A stretch of DNA of 20,107 nucleotides from Nitrospirae bacterium RIFCSPLOW2_12_42_9 (GTDB lineage Bacteria > Nitrospirota > 9FT-COMBO-42-15 > HDB-SIOI813): NCBI GenBank assembly GCA_001805205.1, contig MHER01000077.1:1-20107 (forward strand). The letters run 5' to 3'. The position numbers and the translations under genes are program-made. A model generated the notes under the pieces. That model saw nothing but the letters and a program-made list of their open reading frames with translations, had not been told where the DNA came from and did not search any database. Shown in pieces: positions 7,088 through 14,843 of the stretch (within the stretch, counting starts at the first letter, position 1; each line of letters begins with the position of its first letter).

Positions 7088-8293
7088 TTAACCGATTGAT
7101 CCAGCAAGTTTGAAAATAGGAAGGTACATGGCTATTACTATTGCCCCTATGACAACCCCAAGGAATATCATCAGCATTGGTTCAAGTAATGCAGTGAGGC
7201 TGCCAACAGTGGAATCCACTTCCTCATCGTAAAAATCTGCAATCTTGGAAAGCATAGCATCAAGTGCGCCTGTTGTCTCACCAACTGCTATCATCTGAAC
7301 AACCATAGGCGGGAAAACCTTTGTTTGCTCAAGAGGTTCAGCAAGTGTTTTACCTTCACTTATACTCCGTTTTGTTTCATATAGTGCCTCTTCAACAATT
7401 TTGTTGCCGGATGTCTTTGCGACTATATCAAGGCCATCAAGTATTGGTACACCACTGCTGATGAGTGTGCCGAGGGTGCGTGTGAACTTAGCAACAGCTA
7501 TCTTTCTCATGAGCATCCCAAAGATTGGTAAAATTAAAACAAGCCTGTCTATTGTTTTTCTTCCATTCTGTGTTTTATAATATCTATGAAGGCCAAATAC
7601 TAAAGCTCCGGCAGCCCCTACAATATATATAATGTTATGTTCCATAAAATTGCTTGCACCTATAACTATCCGGGTAGGTAAAGGGAGGACACCCCCGAAA
7701 TCCATAAACATCTTTGCAAAGATTGGGATTACCCATACAAGTAAAACAACTATAACTACAATTGCAACAGCAACTATCGTGGAAGGATACACAAGGGCAG
7801 CCCGTACCTGCCGCTTAAGTTTCATGCTCTTTTCTATATATTTTGAGAGCCTGTTCAATATTGTATCGAGTATTCCACCGAGCTCACCGGCAGCAACCAT
7901 ATTTGCATACAGGTCATTGAATATACGGGGATGTTTTTTAAGAGCATCTGCATAGGTAGAACCTGACTCAACATTTTGCCGTATATCATTGATAGCTGAG
8001 GCAAATCTTTTATTCTCAGTCTGTTTGGCTAATATGTCAAGGCATTGAATAAGAGGAAGACCGGCATCTATCATTGTTGCAAACTGCCTTGTAAAGACCA
8101 CAATGTCTTTATCCGTTACCCCTGACCCTAAAGATAGATTAATGCTGAGTTTCTTAGCCCTTGAAGCAACAGATGTAACCATTATGTTTTGTTTTCGAAG
8201 GGTAGATATAACATCATCTTTACTGTTTGCTGTAAGCTCACCCTTCTGTTTCTTGCCATCCCTTGTCTTACCTGTCCAAATATAAGTTTCCAT
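7088..8293 (-). CDS. pilC: Type IV pilus inner-membrane platform protein
   Basis: This 401-residue protein has the PilC/GspF layout: a soluble N-terminal region (METYIWTGKTRDGKKQKGEL) and two T2SSF repeats (about 65-190 and 265-390). Both repeats start with the conserved FTRQFATMIDAGLPLIQCLDIL / FTRTLGTLISSGVPILDGLDIV pattern. Membrane segments are at about 168-195, 215-235 and the C-terminal 370-392 (MIFLGVVIGAIVIAMYLPIF). PilC anchors the cytoplasmic PilB and PilT motors and drives pilin insertion and extraction. The motif VAAGELGGILDTIL is typical. The ATG at 8293 shares its first base with the pilT stop (TAATG), with GGAGG 8-9 nt upstream, so the two are translationally coupled. Confidence 0.96.
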   Translation of the reverse strand: METYIWTGKTRDGKKQKGELTANSKDDVISTLRKQNIMVTSVASRAKKLSINLSLGSGVTDKDIVVFTRQFATMIDAGLPLIQCLDILAKQTENKRFASAINDIRQNVESGSTYADALKKHPRIFNDLYANMVAAGELGGILDTILNRLSKYIEKSMKLKRQVRAALVYPSTIVAVAIVVIVVLLVWVIPIFAKMFMDFGGVLPLPTRIVIGASNFMEHNIIYIVGAAGALVFGLHRYYKTQNGRKTIDRLVLILPIFGMLMRKIAVAKFTRTLGTLISSGVPILDGLDIVAKTSGNKIVEEALYETKRSISEGKTLAEPLEQTKVFPPMVVQMIAVGETTGALDAMLSKIADFYDEEVDSTVGSLTALLEPMLMIFLGVVIGAIVIAMYLPIFKLAGSIG

Positions 8294-9384
8294 TATCTTG
8301 TACCTCCACCAGTTGTACTACCTCTGCTGATCATTGCTATAAGCTCATCCGGTACATTTGACCGGCCAATAGCCTCATCCCTGGTGATTAAACCACGGAT
8401 AACAAGATCAGAGAGGGACTGGTTCATAGTTTGCATTCCAAACTTGTTCTGTCCTGTTTGCATTAATGAATAAATTTGGTGAATCTTATCTTCCCGGATA
8501 AGATTTCTTATTGCAGGATTCGGCACCATGACCTCCACTGCCATCACACGTCCCGAACCATCTTTGCGTGGTAATAGTTGCTGGGATAATACACCTTCAA
8601 GCACAAAAGAAAGTTGTGCCCTTATCTGTGGCTGCTGATAGGGGGGGAATACATCTACGATACGGTTAATAGTTTGAGCACAGGAATTAGTATGTAATGT
8701 GGCAAAAGTAAGATGGCCTGTTTCTGATATTGTAAGGGCTGCCTCTATAGTCTCGAGGTCTCTCATCTCTCCGATTAGTACGACATCAGGGTCCTGTCTT
8801 AAGATATATTTTAGTGCATTCTTAAAAGATTTGGTATCTGCATATACCTCCCTTTGATTTACTATACATCCCTTGTGGTTATGTACAAATTCTATAGGGT
8901 CTTCAATAGTGACTATATGTTCCTTACGATCATTATTTATCCTGTCAATCATTGAAGCTATAGAAGTAGATTTTCCGCTTCCGGTTGGGCCTGTTACGAG
9001 GATGAGACCTCTTGGCTTTTTGACAAGATCCTTGACAATAGATGGAAGGCCGAGCTCTTCTATGGTGCTTAAGTTGAAAGGGATGGCACGTATTGCTGCA
9101 CTAACAGCGCCTCTCTGAATAAATATATTAGCCCTGAATCGACTTAAACCTTTTACACCAAAAGAGAGGTCAAGCTCATTTTCCTCTTCAAACCTGTGTT
9201 TCTGCGCTTCTGTAAGAATGCTGTAGGACATCTGTTTTGTATCAGAAGCTGTAAGGGGTATACTTGTGATTGGTGTTAACTTTCCATGAATCCTCAATTG
9301 AGGCGGAGACCCTGTTGTGATATGCAGGTCTGATGCACCCCGATCTATCATGACTTGAAGCAATTCATATAAATTAGAACCCAT
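8293..9384 (-). CDS. pilT: Type IV pilus retraction ATPase
   Basis: PilT is the hexameric ATPase that powers pilus disassembly and twitching. Starting at the ATG at 9384 the protein has 363 residues, the family norm. It shows the opening MGSNLYELLQVMIDRGASDL, the HITTG segment, Walker A GPTGSGKST (132-140), the Asp box IVTIEDPIEFVH (157-168), Walker B RQDPDVVLIGEMRD (196-209), the His box TGHLTFATLHTN (222-233) and the PilT-specific AIRNLIRE (291-298) required for retraction. A longer frame reaches an ATG at 9408, but that has no ribosome site, whereas AGGGGAGG lies 5 nt before the 9384 ATG. It lies 45 bp after pilB and overlaps pilC by one base. Confidence 0.97.
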   Translation of the reverse strand: MGSNLYELLQVMIDRGASDLHITTGSPPQLRIHGKLTPITSIPLTASDTKQMSYSILTEAQKHRFEEENELDLSFGVKGLSRFRANIFIQRGAVSAAIRAIPFNLSTIEELGLPSIVKDLVKKPRGLILVTGPTGSGKSTSIASMIDRINNDRKEHIVTIEDPIEFVHNHKGCIVNQREVYADTKSFKNALKYILRQDPDVVLIGEMRDLETIEAALTISETGHLTFATLHTNSCAQTINRIVDVFPPYQQPQIRAQLSFVLEGVLSQQLLPRKDGSGRVMAVEVMVPNPAIRNLIREDKIHQIYSLMQTGQNKFGMQTMNQSLSDLVIRGLITRDEAIGRSNVPDELIAMISRGSTTGGGTR

Positions 9385-9429
9385 AAAAACCTCCCCTGAT
9401 GATGTCATCTATGATACAGTATGCCTATA

Positions 9430-11139
9430 TCAACAAAAGGTAGACCTTAAGATCTCTTCTACGGAAGTCATCCCATCTTTGAGCTTTGTTAAACCAGCCA
9501 TTCTTAGATTCTTCATTCCATTAGCTACCGCCTTTTTCTTGATTTCAACAGCAGATGCGCCTTCTAATATCAACTCCCGTATCTCTTCTCCAATGTACAT
9601 AACTTCATATAATGCGATACGACCCCTGTAACCTGTATCATTGCAATTTGGACAACCTTTCCCCTTGTAACAGACTACAGAGTTTGCCTCCTGTTCTGAA
9701 AATCCCAAATCGATCAGAACTGGCGGGTGAACCTTCTCTTCCTCCTTGCATTCTTTACAGATGCGCCTTACAAGTCTCTGGGCGATTATCAGTATTACTG
9801 AGGATGCAACAAGAAATGGTTCTATGCCCATATTAAGAAGCCTGGTTATAGTACTTGGCGCGTCATTAGTATTGAGGGTGCTTAAAACGAGATGACCTGT
9901 CAGGGCAGCCTTGACAGCTATCTCAGCAGTCTCATAATCTCTTATCTCTCCAACAAGCACAACATCAGGATCCTGTCTTAAGAATGATCTAAGGGCTACT
10001 GCAAAGTTAAGTCCAATCTCTTCCTTCATCTGGACTTGATTTACACCGACAAGGTTGTATTCAACAGGGTCTTCTGCTGTCATGATATTTATCCCGATTT
10101 CATTTATCTGCTGCAGGGCTGAATAGAGTGTTGTGCTCTTACCACTCCCTGTAGGTCCTGTTACAAGGACCATCCCATACGGTGAGTGGATCGCCTTGGT
10201 GAGGTCTTCCAGGGACTTTTGTTCAAACCCTAATTTTGTCAGATCAAAACTAAGTGATCCTTTATCCAGTATCCTCAATACTACCTTTTCTCCAAAAAGA
10301 CAGGGTAGGGTGCTGACACGCAGATCTATCTCCCTGTCTTTTATCTTCAGCTTTATCCTTCCATCCTGTGGTAGCCTTCGTTCTGCTATGTCAAGTTCTG
10401 CCATAATCTTTAGTCTTGATGTCAGGGCTGCCCTGAGCTTCAGTGGTGGATTCATAACCTCATAGAGGATACCGTCAACACGATATCTAACGCGAAATTT
10501 CTTTTCATATGCCTCTATATGGATATCACTTGACCCCTTTTTTATCGCATCTGTCAGGATCAAGTTAACAAGCTTTACAACAGGGGCCTCTTCAAGCGCT
10601 TCCTTTAGTTCCCTTAAATCGACCTGCTCCTCTGCATCCTTCTCTGATAATATATCTAACCCCTCGTCAGTCACATCCATACTTTTTAACACCTGCTGCA
10701 GGTTTAAAGCGCTTGTATCATAATATTTGGCCATTGTAGCTTTAATGGCAGTTTCAGTGGCAACTACAACATCCACGTCATATCCTGTCATAAACTTTAT
10801 GTCATCAATAGCAAAAATATTGGAGGGGTCAAGCATTGCAATTGTTAAAACAGAACCTACTCTGTGTACTGGAATTACTGTGTACTTCTGGACTACCTCT
10901 GTAGGAATAAGTTTTATAATTGTAGAGTCTATTTCGACTTTATTAAGGTCAAGGGACTTTATCCCGTACTGTTTGCTAAGAAACTCCAGAAGGGTATTTT
11001 CTTCTATATACCCAAGTCGTACAAGTATACTACCGATACGACCTCCTTCTTTCTGTTGCAAGGCAATAGCCTTTTCTATCTGTTGCTCATTAAGAAGGTT
11101 TGCTGCAACAAGCATTCGGCCGAGCTTGTTTATAACCAT
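9430..11139 (-). CDS. pilB: Type IV pilus extension ATPase
   Basis: PilB is the hexameric ATPase that powers pilin polymerisation. The 569-residue protein has an N-terminal MshEN/T2SSE-N domain (about 1-150, LGRMLVAANLLNEQQIEKAI and GEXXXXXGYI-like RIGSILVRLGYI). This domain in relatives can bind c-di-GMP, which is notable because a PilZ protein is encoded in the same window. The ATPase core contains SDIHIEAYEKKFRVRYRVDG (about 204-223), Walker A GPTGSGKST (328-336), TAEDPVEY (354-361), Walker B RQDPDVVLVGEIRD (388-401) and TGHLVLSTLNTN (414-425). A zinc tetracysteine module (C461-x2-C464 and C496-x2-C499) is present. The ATG at 11139 has only a weak upstream ribosome site and lies 12 bp after aroE. 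GspE of type II secretion is the alternative, but pilT and pilC next door favour PilB. Confidence 0.95.
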   Translation of the reverse strand: MVINKLGRMLVAANLLNEQQIEKAIALQQKEGGRIGSILVRLGYIEENTLLEFLSKQYGIKSLDLNKVEIDSTIIKLIPTEVVQKYTVIPVHRVGSVLTIAMLDPSNIFAIDDIKFMTGYDVDVVVATETAIKATMAKYYDTSALNLQQVLKSMDVTDEGLDILSEKDAEEQVDLRELKEALEEAPVVKLVNLILTDAIKKGSSDIHIEAYEKKFRVRYRVDGILYEVMNPPLKLRAALTSRLKIMAELDIAERRLPQDGRIKLKIKDREIDLRVSTLPCLFGEKVVLRILDKGSLSFDLTKLGFEQKSLEDLTKAIHSPYGMVLVTGPTGSGKSTTLYSALQQINEIGINIMTAEDPVEYNLVGVNQVQMKEEIGLNFAVALRSFLRQDPDVVLVGEIRDYETAEIAVKAALTGHLVLSTLNTNDAPSTITRLLNMGIEPFLVASSVILIIAQRLVRRICKECKEEEKVHPPVLIDLGFSEQEANSVVCYKGKGCPNCNDTGYRGRIALYEVMYIGEEIRELILEGASAVEIKKKAVANGMKNLRMAGLTKLKDGMTSVEEILRSTFC

Positions 11140-11151
11140 TTTAGTTTCTGC

Positions 11152-12024
11152 CTATTTTCCTCTGTTGAGATTCTTTAGAGCATCTTCCAGGCTCTTTCTC
11201 ATAACCTCGATTGGTGCTTCTGAGCCGGTAAATATTTTAAAAGCTATAACACCCTGATGAAGCAGCATTCCGGTTCCATTCATAAATTTGCATCCCGAGG
11301 CCTTTGCATATTTTATCAGAGATGTCTCAGGGGGATTGTAAATAAGATCACAGACAAACAGCCTTTTATTTATTAACTCGTTAGGAATTGGCGATGGATC
11401 TCCTGATTTCAAACCTATAGATGTAGCATTCACTATTATATCGACCCTGCCTATAATATCTTTAAGTTCGTCATATCCTATACCTGTTGTCTTCAGGTTT
11501 ACAGATGGAAGATATTTTTCAGTCTGATTTTTAATGGATATAGCCTTCTGTATGGTCCTGTTTGCTATAATAATTTCCCTTGCCCCTTCTATGGCGGATT
11601 GAAAGACGACTGCCTTTGCTGCCCCACCTGCCCCGAGGATAAGCAGAGAGTGATTTTTAATGCTGATGCCGGCTTCTTTTAATGAGGCTATAAATCCAGG
11701 GCCGTCTGTGTTATAGCCAATCAACTTATTGTCCATAATCTTTATTGTATTTACAGCCCCTATCATTTTTACCTCTTCTGAGGTTTCTGATAGAAAGGGT
11801 ATTACACTTTCCTTATGAGGTATAGTCACATTAAAACCAGATATATTAAGGGCTGGAATACCCTTGACAGCCTTTTCAACATGGTCCTCTTTTACAGCAA
11901 ATGGGACATAACAGAAATCGAGGCCAAGATGTTCAAAGGCAGCATTATGCATAATAGGAGAAAGGCTATGTTTTACAGGCCATCCAATAATCCCGATAAT
12001 CCTTGTTTTTCCAGTTATTTTCAT
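11152..12024 (-). CDS. aroE: Shikimate dehydrogenase (NADP+)
   Basis: AroE reduces 3-dehydroshikimate to shikimate with NADPH in aromatic amino acid synthesis. The 290-residue protein carries the shikimate-binding motif SLSPIMHN (20-27), NVTIPHK with catalytic Lys71, AVNTI with Asn92, and NTDGPGF with catalytic Asp107. The dinucleotide-binding loop ILGAGGAAKAV (129-139) is followed by ANRT, the adenosine-phosphate-binding site, and by NATSIGL and GTGMLLHQG near the C-terminus. The ATG at 12024 has no recognisable ribosome site. The 102-bp gap before it holds a palindromic repeat, so expression relative to pgsA may be altered. It is followed after 12 bp by pilB; the association with pil genes appears to be operon packing and not function. 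Confidence 0.96.
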   Translation of the reverse strand: MKITGKTRIIGIIGWPVKHSLSPIMHNAAFEHLGLDFCYVPFAVKEDHVEKAVKGIPALNISGFNVTIPHKESVIPFLSETSEEVKMIGAVNTIKIMDNKLIGYNTDGPGFIASLKEAGISIKNHSLLILGAGGAAKAVVFQSAIEGAREIIIANRTIQKAISIKNQTEKYLPSVNLKTTGIGYDELKDIIGRVDIIVNATSIGLKSGDPSPIPNELINKRLFVCDLIYNPPETSLIKYAKASGCKFMNGTGMLLHQGVIAFKIFTGSEAPIEVMRKSLEDALKNLNRGK

Positions 12025-12061
12025 ATGTTATAGCATGTATATTTTCGGCAAATATATTGCA

Positions 12062-12134
12062 GGGCTTGAAAATGCATAGCTTGCGCAATCCCCTGCAGCT
12101 TGCTGCAGGGAGCTTCAAATACAACTTTAAGCCC
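12062..12134. repeat. REP-like palindromic element between pgsA and aroE
   Basis: The core at 12091-12110 is a perfect inverted repeat, CCCTGCAGC and GCTGCAGGG around TT. Outer arms GGGCTT (12062-12067) and AAGCCC (12129-12134) are also complementary, and TTGAA/TTCAA pairs lie between them. The right outer arm overlaps the pgsA stop codon. The core resembles GCAGCAAGCTGC-type dispersed palindromes that I recall from other genomes; this is memory and has not been searched. There is no T run after it, so it is not a typical terminator, but it could pause RNA polymerase or stabilise the upstream mRNA end. Confidence 0.65.
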
Positions 12135-12651
12135 GGAAGATTCTGCTTTCCCTGTATATATAGTGCAGGCCAGAAGCCACTGTAGCAAATGCTGTAGACC
12201 AGAGAATAATAGAGAAGAAAGGCTCAATTCTCCCCAATAAGGCTAATACAATGATTATAATTTGAAGCCATGTTGTAGCCTTTCCGATTAAAGATGGTTT
12301 TACATTATAAGATCGTAAATCAATAACTTTCAACAGAATCAGGCCGGTTAATCCTATAAAAACATCCCTTCCAAGGACTATTACCATTAACCACATAGGT
12401 ATCAGATCCAGTAGTGTAAGCGTTATAAATGATGAAACAAGTAATAGTTTGTCTGCAATTGGATCTAAGTAAGCCCCTAATTGTGTTTTAAGATTCCATT
12501 TCCGGGCTATAAGCCCATCCAATGCATCAGATATCCCTGCAAGAATAAAAACAAAAAGTCCATATAATGTATGGTGGTTGAGAAGTAATACGATAAATAA
12601 AGGAATTATTAGTATTCTAATAACTGTAATTAGATTAGGCAGATTCTTCAA
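12127..12651 (-). CDS. pgsA: CDP-alcohol phosphatidyltransferase, probably phosphatidylglycerophosphate synthase
   Basis: This 174-residue integral membrane enzyme has the family signature in full: D42-x2-D45-G46-x2-A49-R50-x8-G59-x3-D63-x3-D67 (SDALDGLIARKWNLKTQLGA then YLDPIADKLL). Four or more hydrophobic segments surround it. The likely reaction is CDP-diacylglycerol plus glycerol 3-phosphate giving phosphatidylglycerophosphate, the precursor of phosphatidylglycerol and cardiolipin. The N-terminus KNLPNLITVIRILIIPLF is that of PgsA. A related phosphatidyl-inositol or -serine synthase cannot be excluded. The start is TTG at 12651, immediately after the TAA of the upstream gene, with a weak AGGGAAAG ribosome site; no ATG lies near the conserved N-terminus. 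Confidence 0.88.
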   Translation of the reverse strand: MKNLPNLITVIRILIIPLFIVLLLNHHTLYGLFVFILAGISDALDGLIARKWNLKTQLGAYLDPIADKLLLVSSFITLTLLDLIPMWLMVIVLGRDVFIGLTGLILLKVIDLRSYNVKPSLIGKATTWLQIIIIVLALLGRIEPFFSIILWSTAFATVASGLHYIYRESRIFRA

Positions 12652-13683
12652 TTAAAACAACTTTCCCTGGGTTATACCTGAAGCATCAGTCGTATTTGAA
12701 GTATCTTCTGAAGATATTAAATCAGTATATCTGCTTTTGTAAAGGTATCTTCCGAGGGCTTTATTATAACTACTAAAATCTCCTTTTTCATTAATATCTG
12801 TTTCAATAGCTTTTCGATATATGTTAACCTTTGCACTTAGGTCATCCATGTTATGAAGGATTATTGCCTCAAGGGTTTGAGGTACCTTGGGTGAACCCCA
12901 TTCGTTTGTACCCTGATGGCTGATTATCAGATGTTTTAAAATCATTTCAAGTTTAGGAGGGAAATCTTTTATCTGTCTTATCTTTTCATTAATCATCTCA
13001 AAACCAATGACTATATGCCCTATGAGCCTCCCTTCATCAGTATAATCAAAACCCTTTCTGTATTTTAGTTCCCGTATTTTACCAATATCATGAAGGATTG
13101 CTCCGGTTGTTAGCAGGTCGATATCCACCTCAGTAAAGTGTCTTTTAATGTCTATGCATAATCTGGCTACCTCGATAGAATGTTCAAGAAGACCACTCAT
13201 AAAGGCATGATGTATATCTTTTGCTGCAGGTGCTATCTTAAACAATTCCATAAAATCCTTATCTTCATAAAAAAGAATCAATAATTTTTGCAGGTAAGGG
13301 TTCTTGAATTTATTTATAATTGAATATAATTCTTTGGTCATATCTTCAGAATCATAACTTGAGACAGCAACAAAATCCTGGATATTGATAATATTATCAT
13401 CGACCTTTTCAATATATTTTAGATTTATCTCTCTTGTACCCTGATAGCTTGTAATTATCCCTTTAATCATTATAAAATCATCTGTTGTAAATCTGTCTTT
13501 GAATTCATCCGTATTGTCCCAGAGTTTGCAGTCTATTACACCTGTTTTATCTCCAACCTTTAGCATTAAATAAGGTTTTCTATCTTTTCTTACTAAAAGC
13601 TGTTTACTCCTTACTAAGAATATATCTTCGACCCATTCACCCTCTTTCAAGACCGTTATCTCTTTAACAAAATGTTCTTTCAT
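12652..13683 (-). CDS. OB-fold plus HD-domain 3'-5' exoribonuclease, YhaM family
   Basis: This 343-residue protein has a nucleic-acid-binding OB fold (about 10-95; YLMLKVGDKTGVIDCKLWDN) followed by a metal-dependent HD domain. Candidate metal ligands are the His pair near 158-159, His168 (LLEHS), His198-Asp199 (ILHDIGKI), His223 (GHIVIG), His256 (ISHQG) and Asp280 (HNMDDLSAKV). The combination and order match YhaM/CBF1-type 3'-5' exoribonucleases, so a role in RNA turnover is likely; substrate preference is inferred from the family only. The C-terminal 50 residues are low-complexity Ser/Thr/Asp. The ATG at 13683 has AAGG 6 nt upstream. It is the first gene of the long minus-strand block, about 60 nt after a consensus promoter. 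Confidence 0.88.
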   Translation of the reverse strand: MKEHFVKEITVLKEGEWVEDIFLVRSKQLLVRKDRKPYLMLKVGDKTGVIDCKLWDNTDEFKDRFTTDDFIMIKGIITSYQGTREINLKYIEKVDDNIINIQDFVAVSSYDSEDMTKELYSIINKFKNPYLQKLLILFYEDKDFMELFKIAPAAKDIHHAFMSGLLEHSIEVARLCIDIKRHFTEVDIDLLTTGAILHDIGKIRELKYRKGFDYTDEGRLIGHIVIGFEMINEKIRQIKDFPPKLEMILKHLIISHQGTNEWGSPKVPQTLEAIILHNMDDLSAKVNIYRKAIETDINEKGDFSSYNKALGRYLYKSRYTDLISSEDTSNTTDASGITQGKLF

Positions 13684-13749
13684 CTCAAGCCTTGTATTGA
13701 TCTTTTTAGAAAGATTGAATAATTAATAGGCAGGGCCTTCCTAAAAAAA

Positions 13750-13778
13750 ATTATACGAGATAAGGAGGTGACTGTCAA
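13750..13778 (-). promoter_or_regulatory. Consensus sigma-70 promoter for the yhaM-led operon
   Basis: On the minus strand, TTGACA (13778-13773) is separated by exactly 17 nt from TATAAT (13755-13750), a perfect match to the housekeeping consensus. Transcription would begin near 13743, leaving a leader of about 60 nt before the ATG at 13683. It is the only perfect promoter I found in the window and points into the yhaM-pgsA-aroE-pil block. Confidence 0.85.
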
Positions 13779-13785
13779 CCAGCAA

Positions 13786-13814
13786 TTGACAACTCCTTCC
13801 CCCTTTGATAATAT
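13786..13814 (+). promoter_or_regulatory. Promoter for fbp, divergent from the yhaM promoter
   Basis: TTGACA (13786-13791) is followed after 17 nt by TAATAT (13809-13814) with an upstream TGn extended -10 (13806-13808). GATAAT at 13807-13812 with a 15-nt spacer is the alternative. The start point would fall near 13819-13821, next to the fbp ATG at 13823. The -35 box is 7 bp from the opposite -35 box and is its mirror image. Confidence 0.7.
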
Positions 13815-13822
13815 CCCCGAAT

Positions 13823-14830
13823 ATGAAGATTAAGACTATTGAACAACATATTCTGGATCAACAGCGAAAATTTCCTGGTGCCTCAGGTGGATTCTCAGGA
13901 CTACTTTATGATATTGCACTTGCTGCCAAGATGATTGCCAGGCAGGTAAACAGGGCAGGGTTGGCTAATGTCCTGGGTTCTACCGGTGAGGTTAATATCC
14001 AGGGTGAAGTTGTCCAGAAGATGGACAAGTATGCAAATGAGCTCTTGATAAATGTACTAACCAATGGAGGCAAGGTTTGTGCAATAGCCTCAGAGGAGAA
14101 TGAAAATATTGTAGAAATTCATGACGATTTTCTTTCCGGAAACTATGCAATTAATATGGACCCGCTGGATGGATCATCAAATATTGGGGCAAATGTAAGT
14201 ATAGGGACTATCTTTTCGCTCCACAGGAAGATCAGTCAGGGAAACAGGGGATCAGAAGAAGACTGCCTTCAAAAGGGCTCACAACAGGCATGTGCAGGTT
14301 ATGTGATTTATGGATCGTCGGTAATGCTGGTATATTCTACAGGTACGGGGGTTCACGGTTTTACACTTGACCCATCAGTGGGTGAATTTATCCTCTCCCA
14401 TGAGAATATCCAGATCCCTGAACAGTGCAGAATCTATAGTGTAAATGAAGGAAACTCTAATTACTGGGATGAGGGAACAAAAAGATATGTAAACTACTTA
14501 AAAGAAACAGACAGAACAACGGGCAGACCCTTTACATCGAGATATATAGGATCGCTTGTCTCTGACTTCCACAGAAATCTATTATATGGAGGGATATTCC
14601 TTTATCCGGCAGACTATAAAAAAGGACCAACAAAACCTGAAGGAAAATTAAGACTGCTCTTTGAGGCTGCGCCAATCGCATTTATTGCAGAACAGGCAGG
14701 TGGATATGCAACCACCGGAACAGATAGGATATTAGATATAGGACCTAAGCATCTGCACCAGCGTGTACCCCTCATTGTTGGGAATAAGAGTGAGGTATTA
14801 CGCTATGAAGAATTTATCAGAAGGTCCTGA
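13823..14830 (+). CDS. fbp: Fructose-1,6-bisphosphatase, class I
   Basis: FBPase removes the 1-phosphate of fructose 1,6-bisphosphate in gluconeogenesis or a reductive pentose cycle. The 335-residue protein has the class I pattern: an N-terminal helix with GGFSGLLYDIALAAKMIAR, IASEEN with metal-binding Glu91/Glu92, and the signature NMDPLDGSSNI (111-121) with Asp113 and Asp116. Also present are IGTIFSLHRK, the SRYIGSLVSDFHRNLLYGGI substrate region, KLRLLFEAAPIAFIAEQAGG and a final LHQRVPLIVGNKSEV. The ATG at 13823 is preferred; a TTG at 13805 is also in frame but neither has a ribosome site. The promoter position makes a leaderless transcript likely. It converges on ade with only 13 bp between and no terminator. 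Confidence 0.95.
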   Translation: MKIKTIEQHILDQQRKFPGASGGFSGLLYDIALAAKMIARQVNRAGLANVLGSTGEVNIQGEVVQKMDKYANELLINVLTNGGKVCAIASEENENIVEIHDDFLSGNYAINMDPLDGSSNIGANVSIGTIFSLHRKISQGNRGSEEDCLQKGSQQACAGYVIYGSSVMLVYSTGTGVHGFTLDPSVGEFILSHENIQIPEQCRIYSVNEGNSNYWDEGTKRYVNYLKETDRTTGRPFTSRYIGSLVSDFHRNLLYGGIFLYPADYKKGPTKPEGKLRLLFEAAPIAFIAEQAGGYATTGTDRILDIGPKHLHQRVPLIVGNKSEVLRYEEFIRRS

Positions 14831-14843
14831 GATATACGTAAAT

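Noticed and set aside
9085..9102. Sigma-54 -24/-12-like sequence TGGCACG followed by TTGCTGC on the plus strand
   Set aside because: The spacing between the GG and GC dinucleotides is wrong by one or two bases, it lies inside pilT, and no plus-strand gene follows.
9385..9408. Longer pilT starting at ATG 9408
   Set aside because: It has no ribosome site and adds eight non-conserved residues; the ATG at 9384 has AGGGGAGG at 5 nt.
10727..11257. Long plus-strand open frame (176 codons) opposite pilB/aroE
   Set aside because: It lies antisense to two well-supported genes, has no ribosome site or domain pattern, and has Ser/Ile-rich composition typical of a shadow frame.
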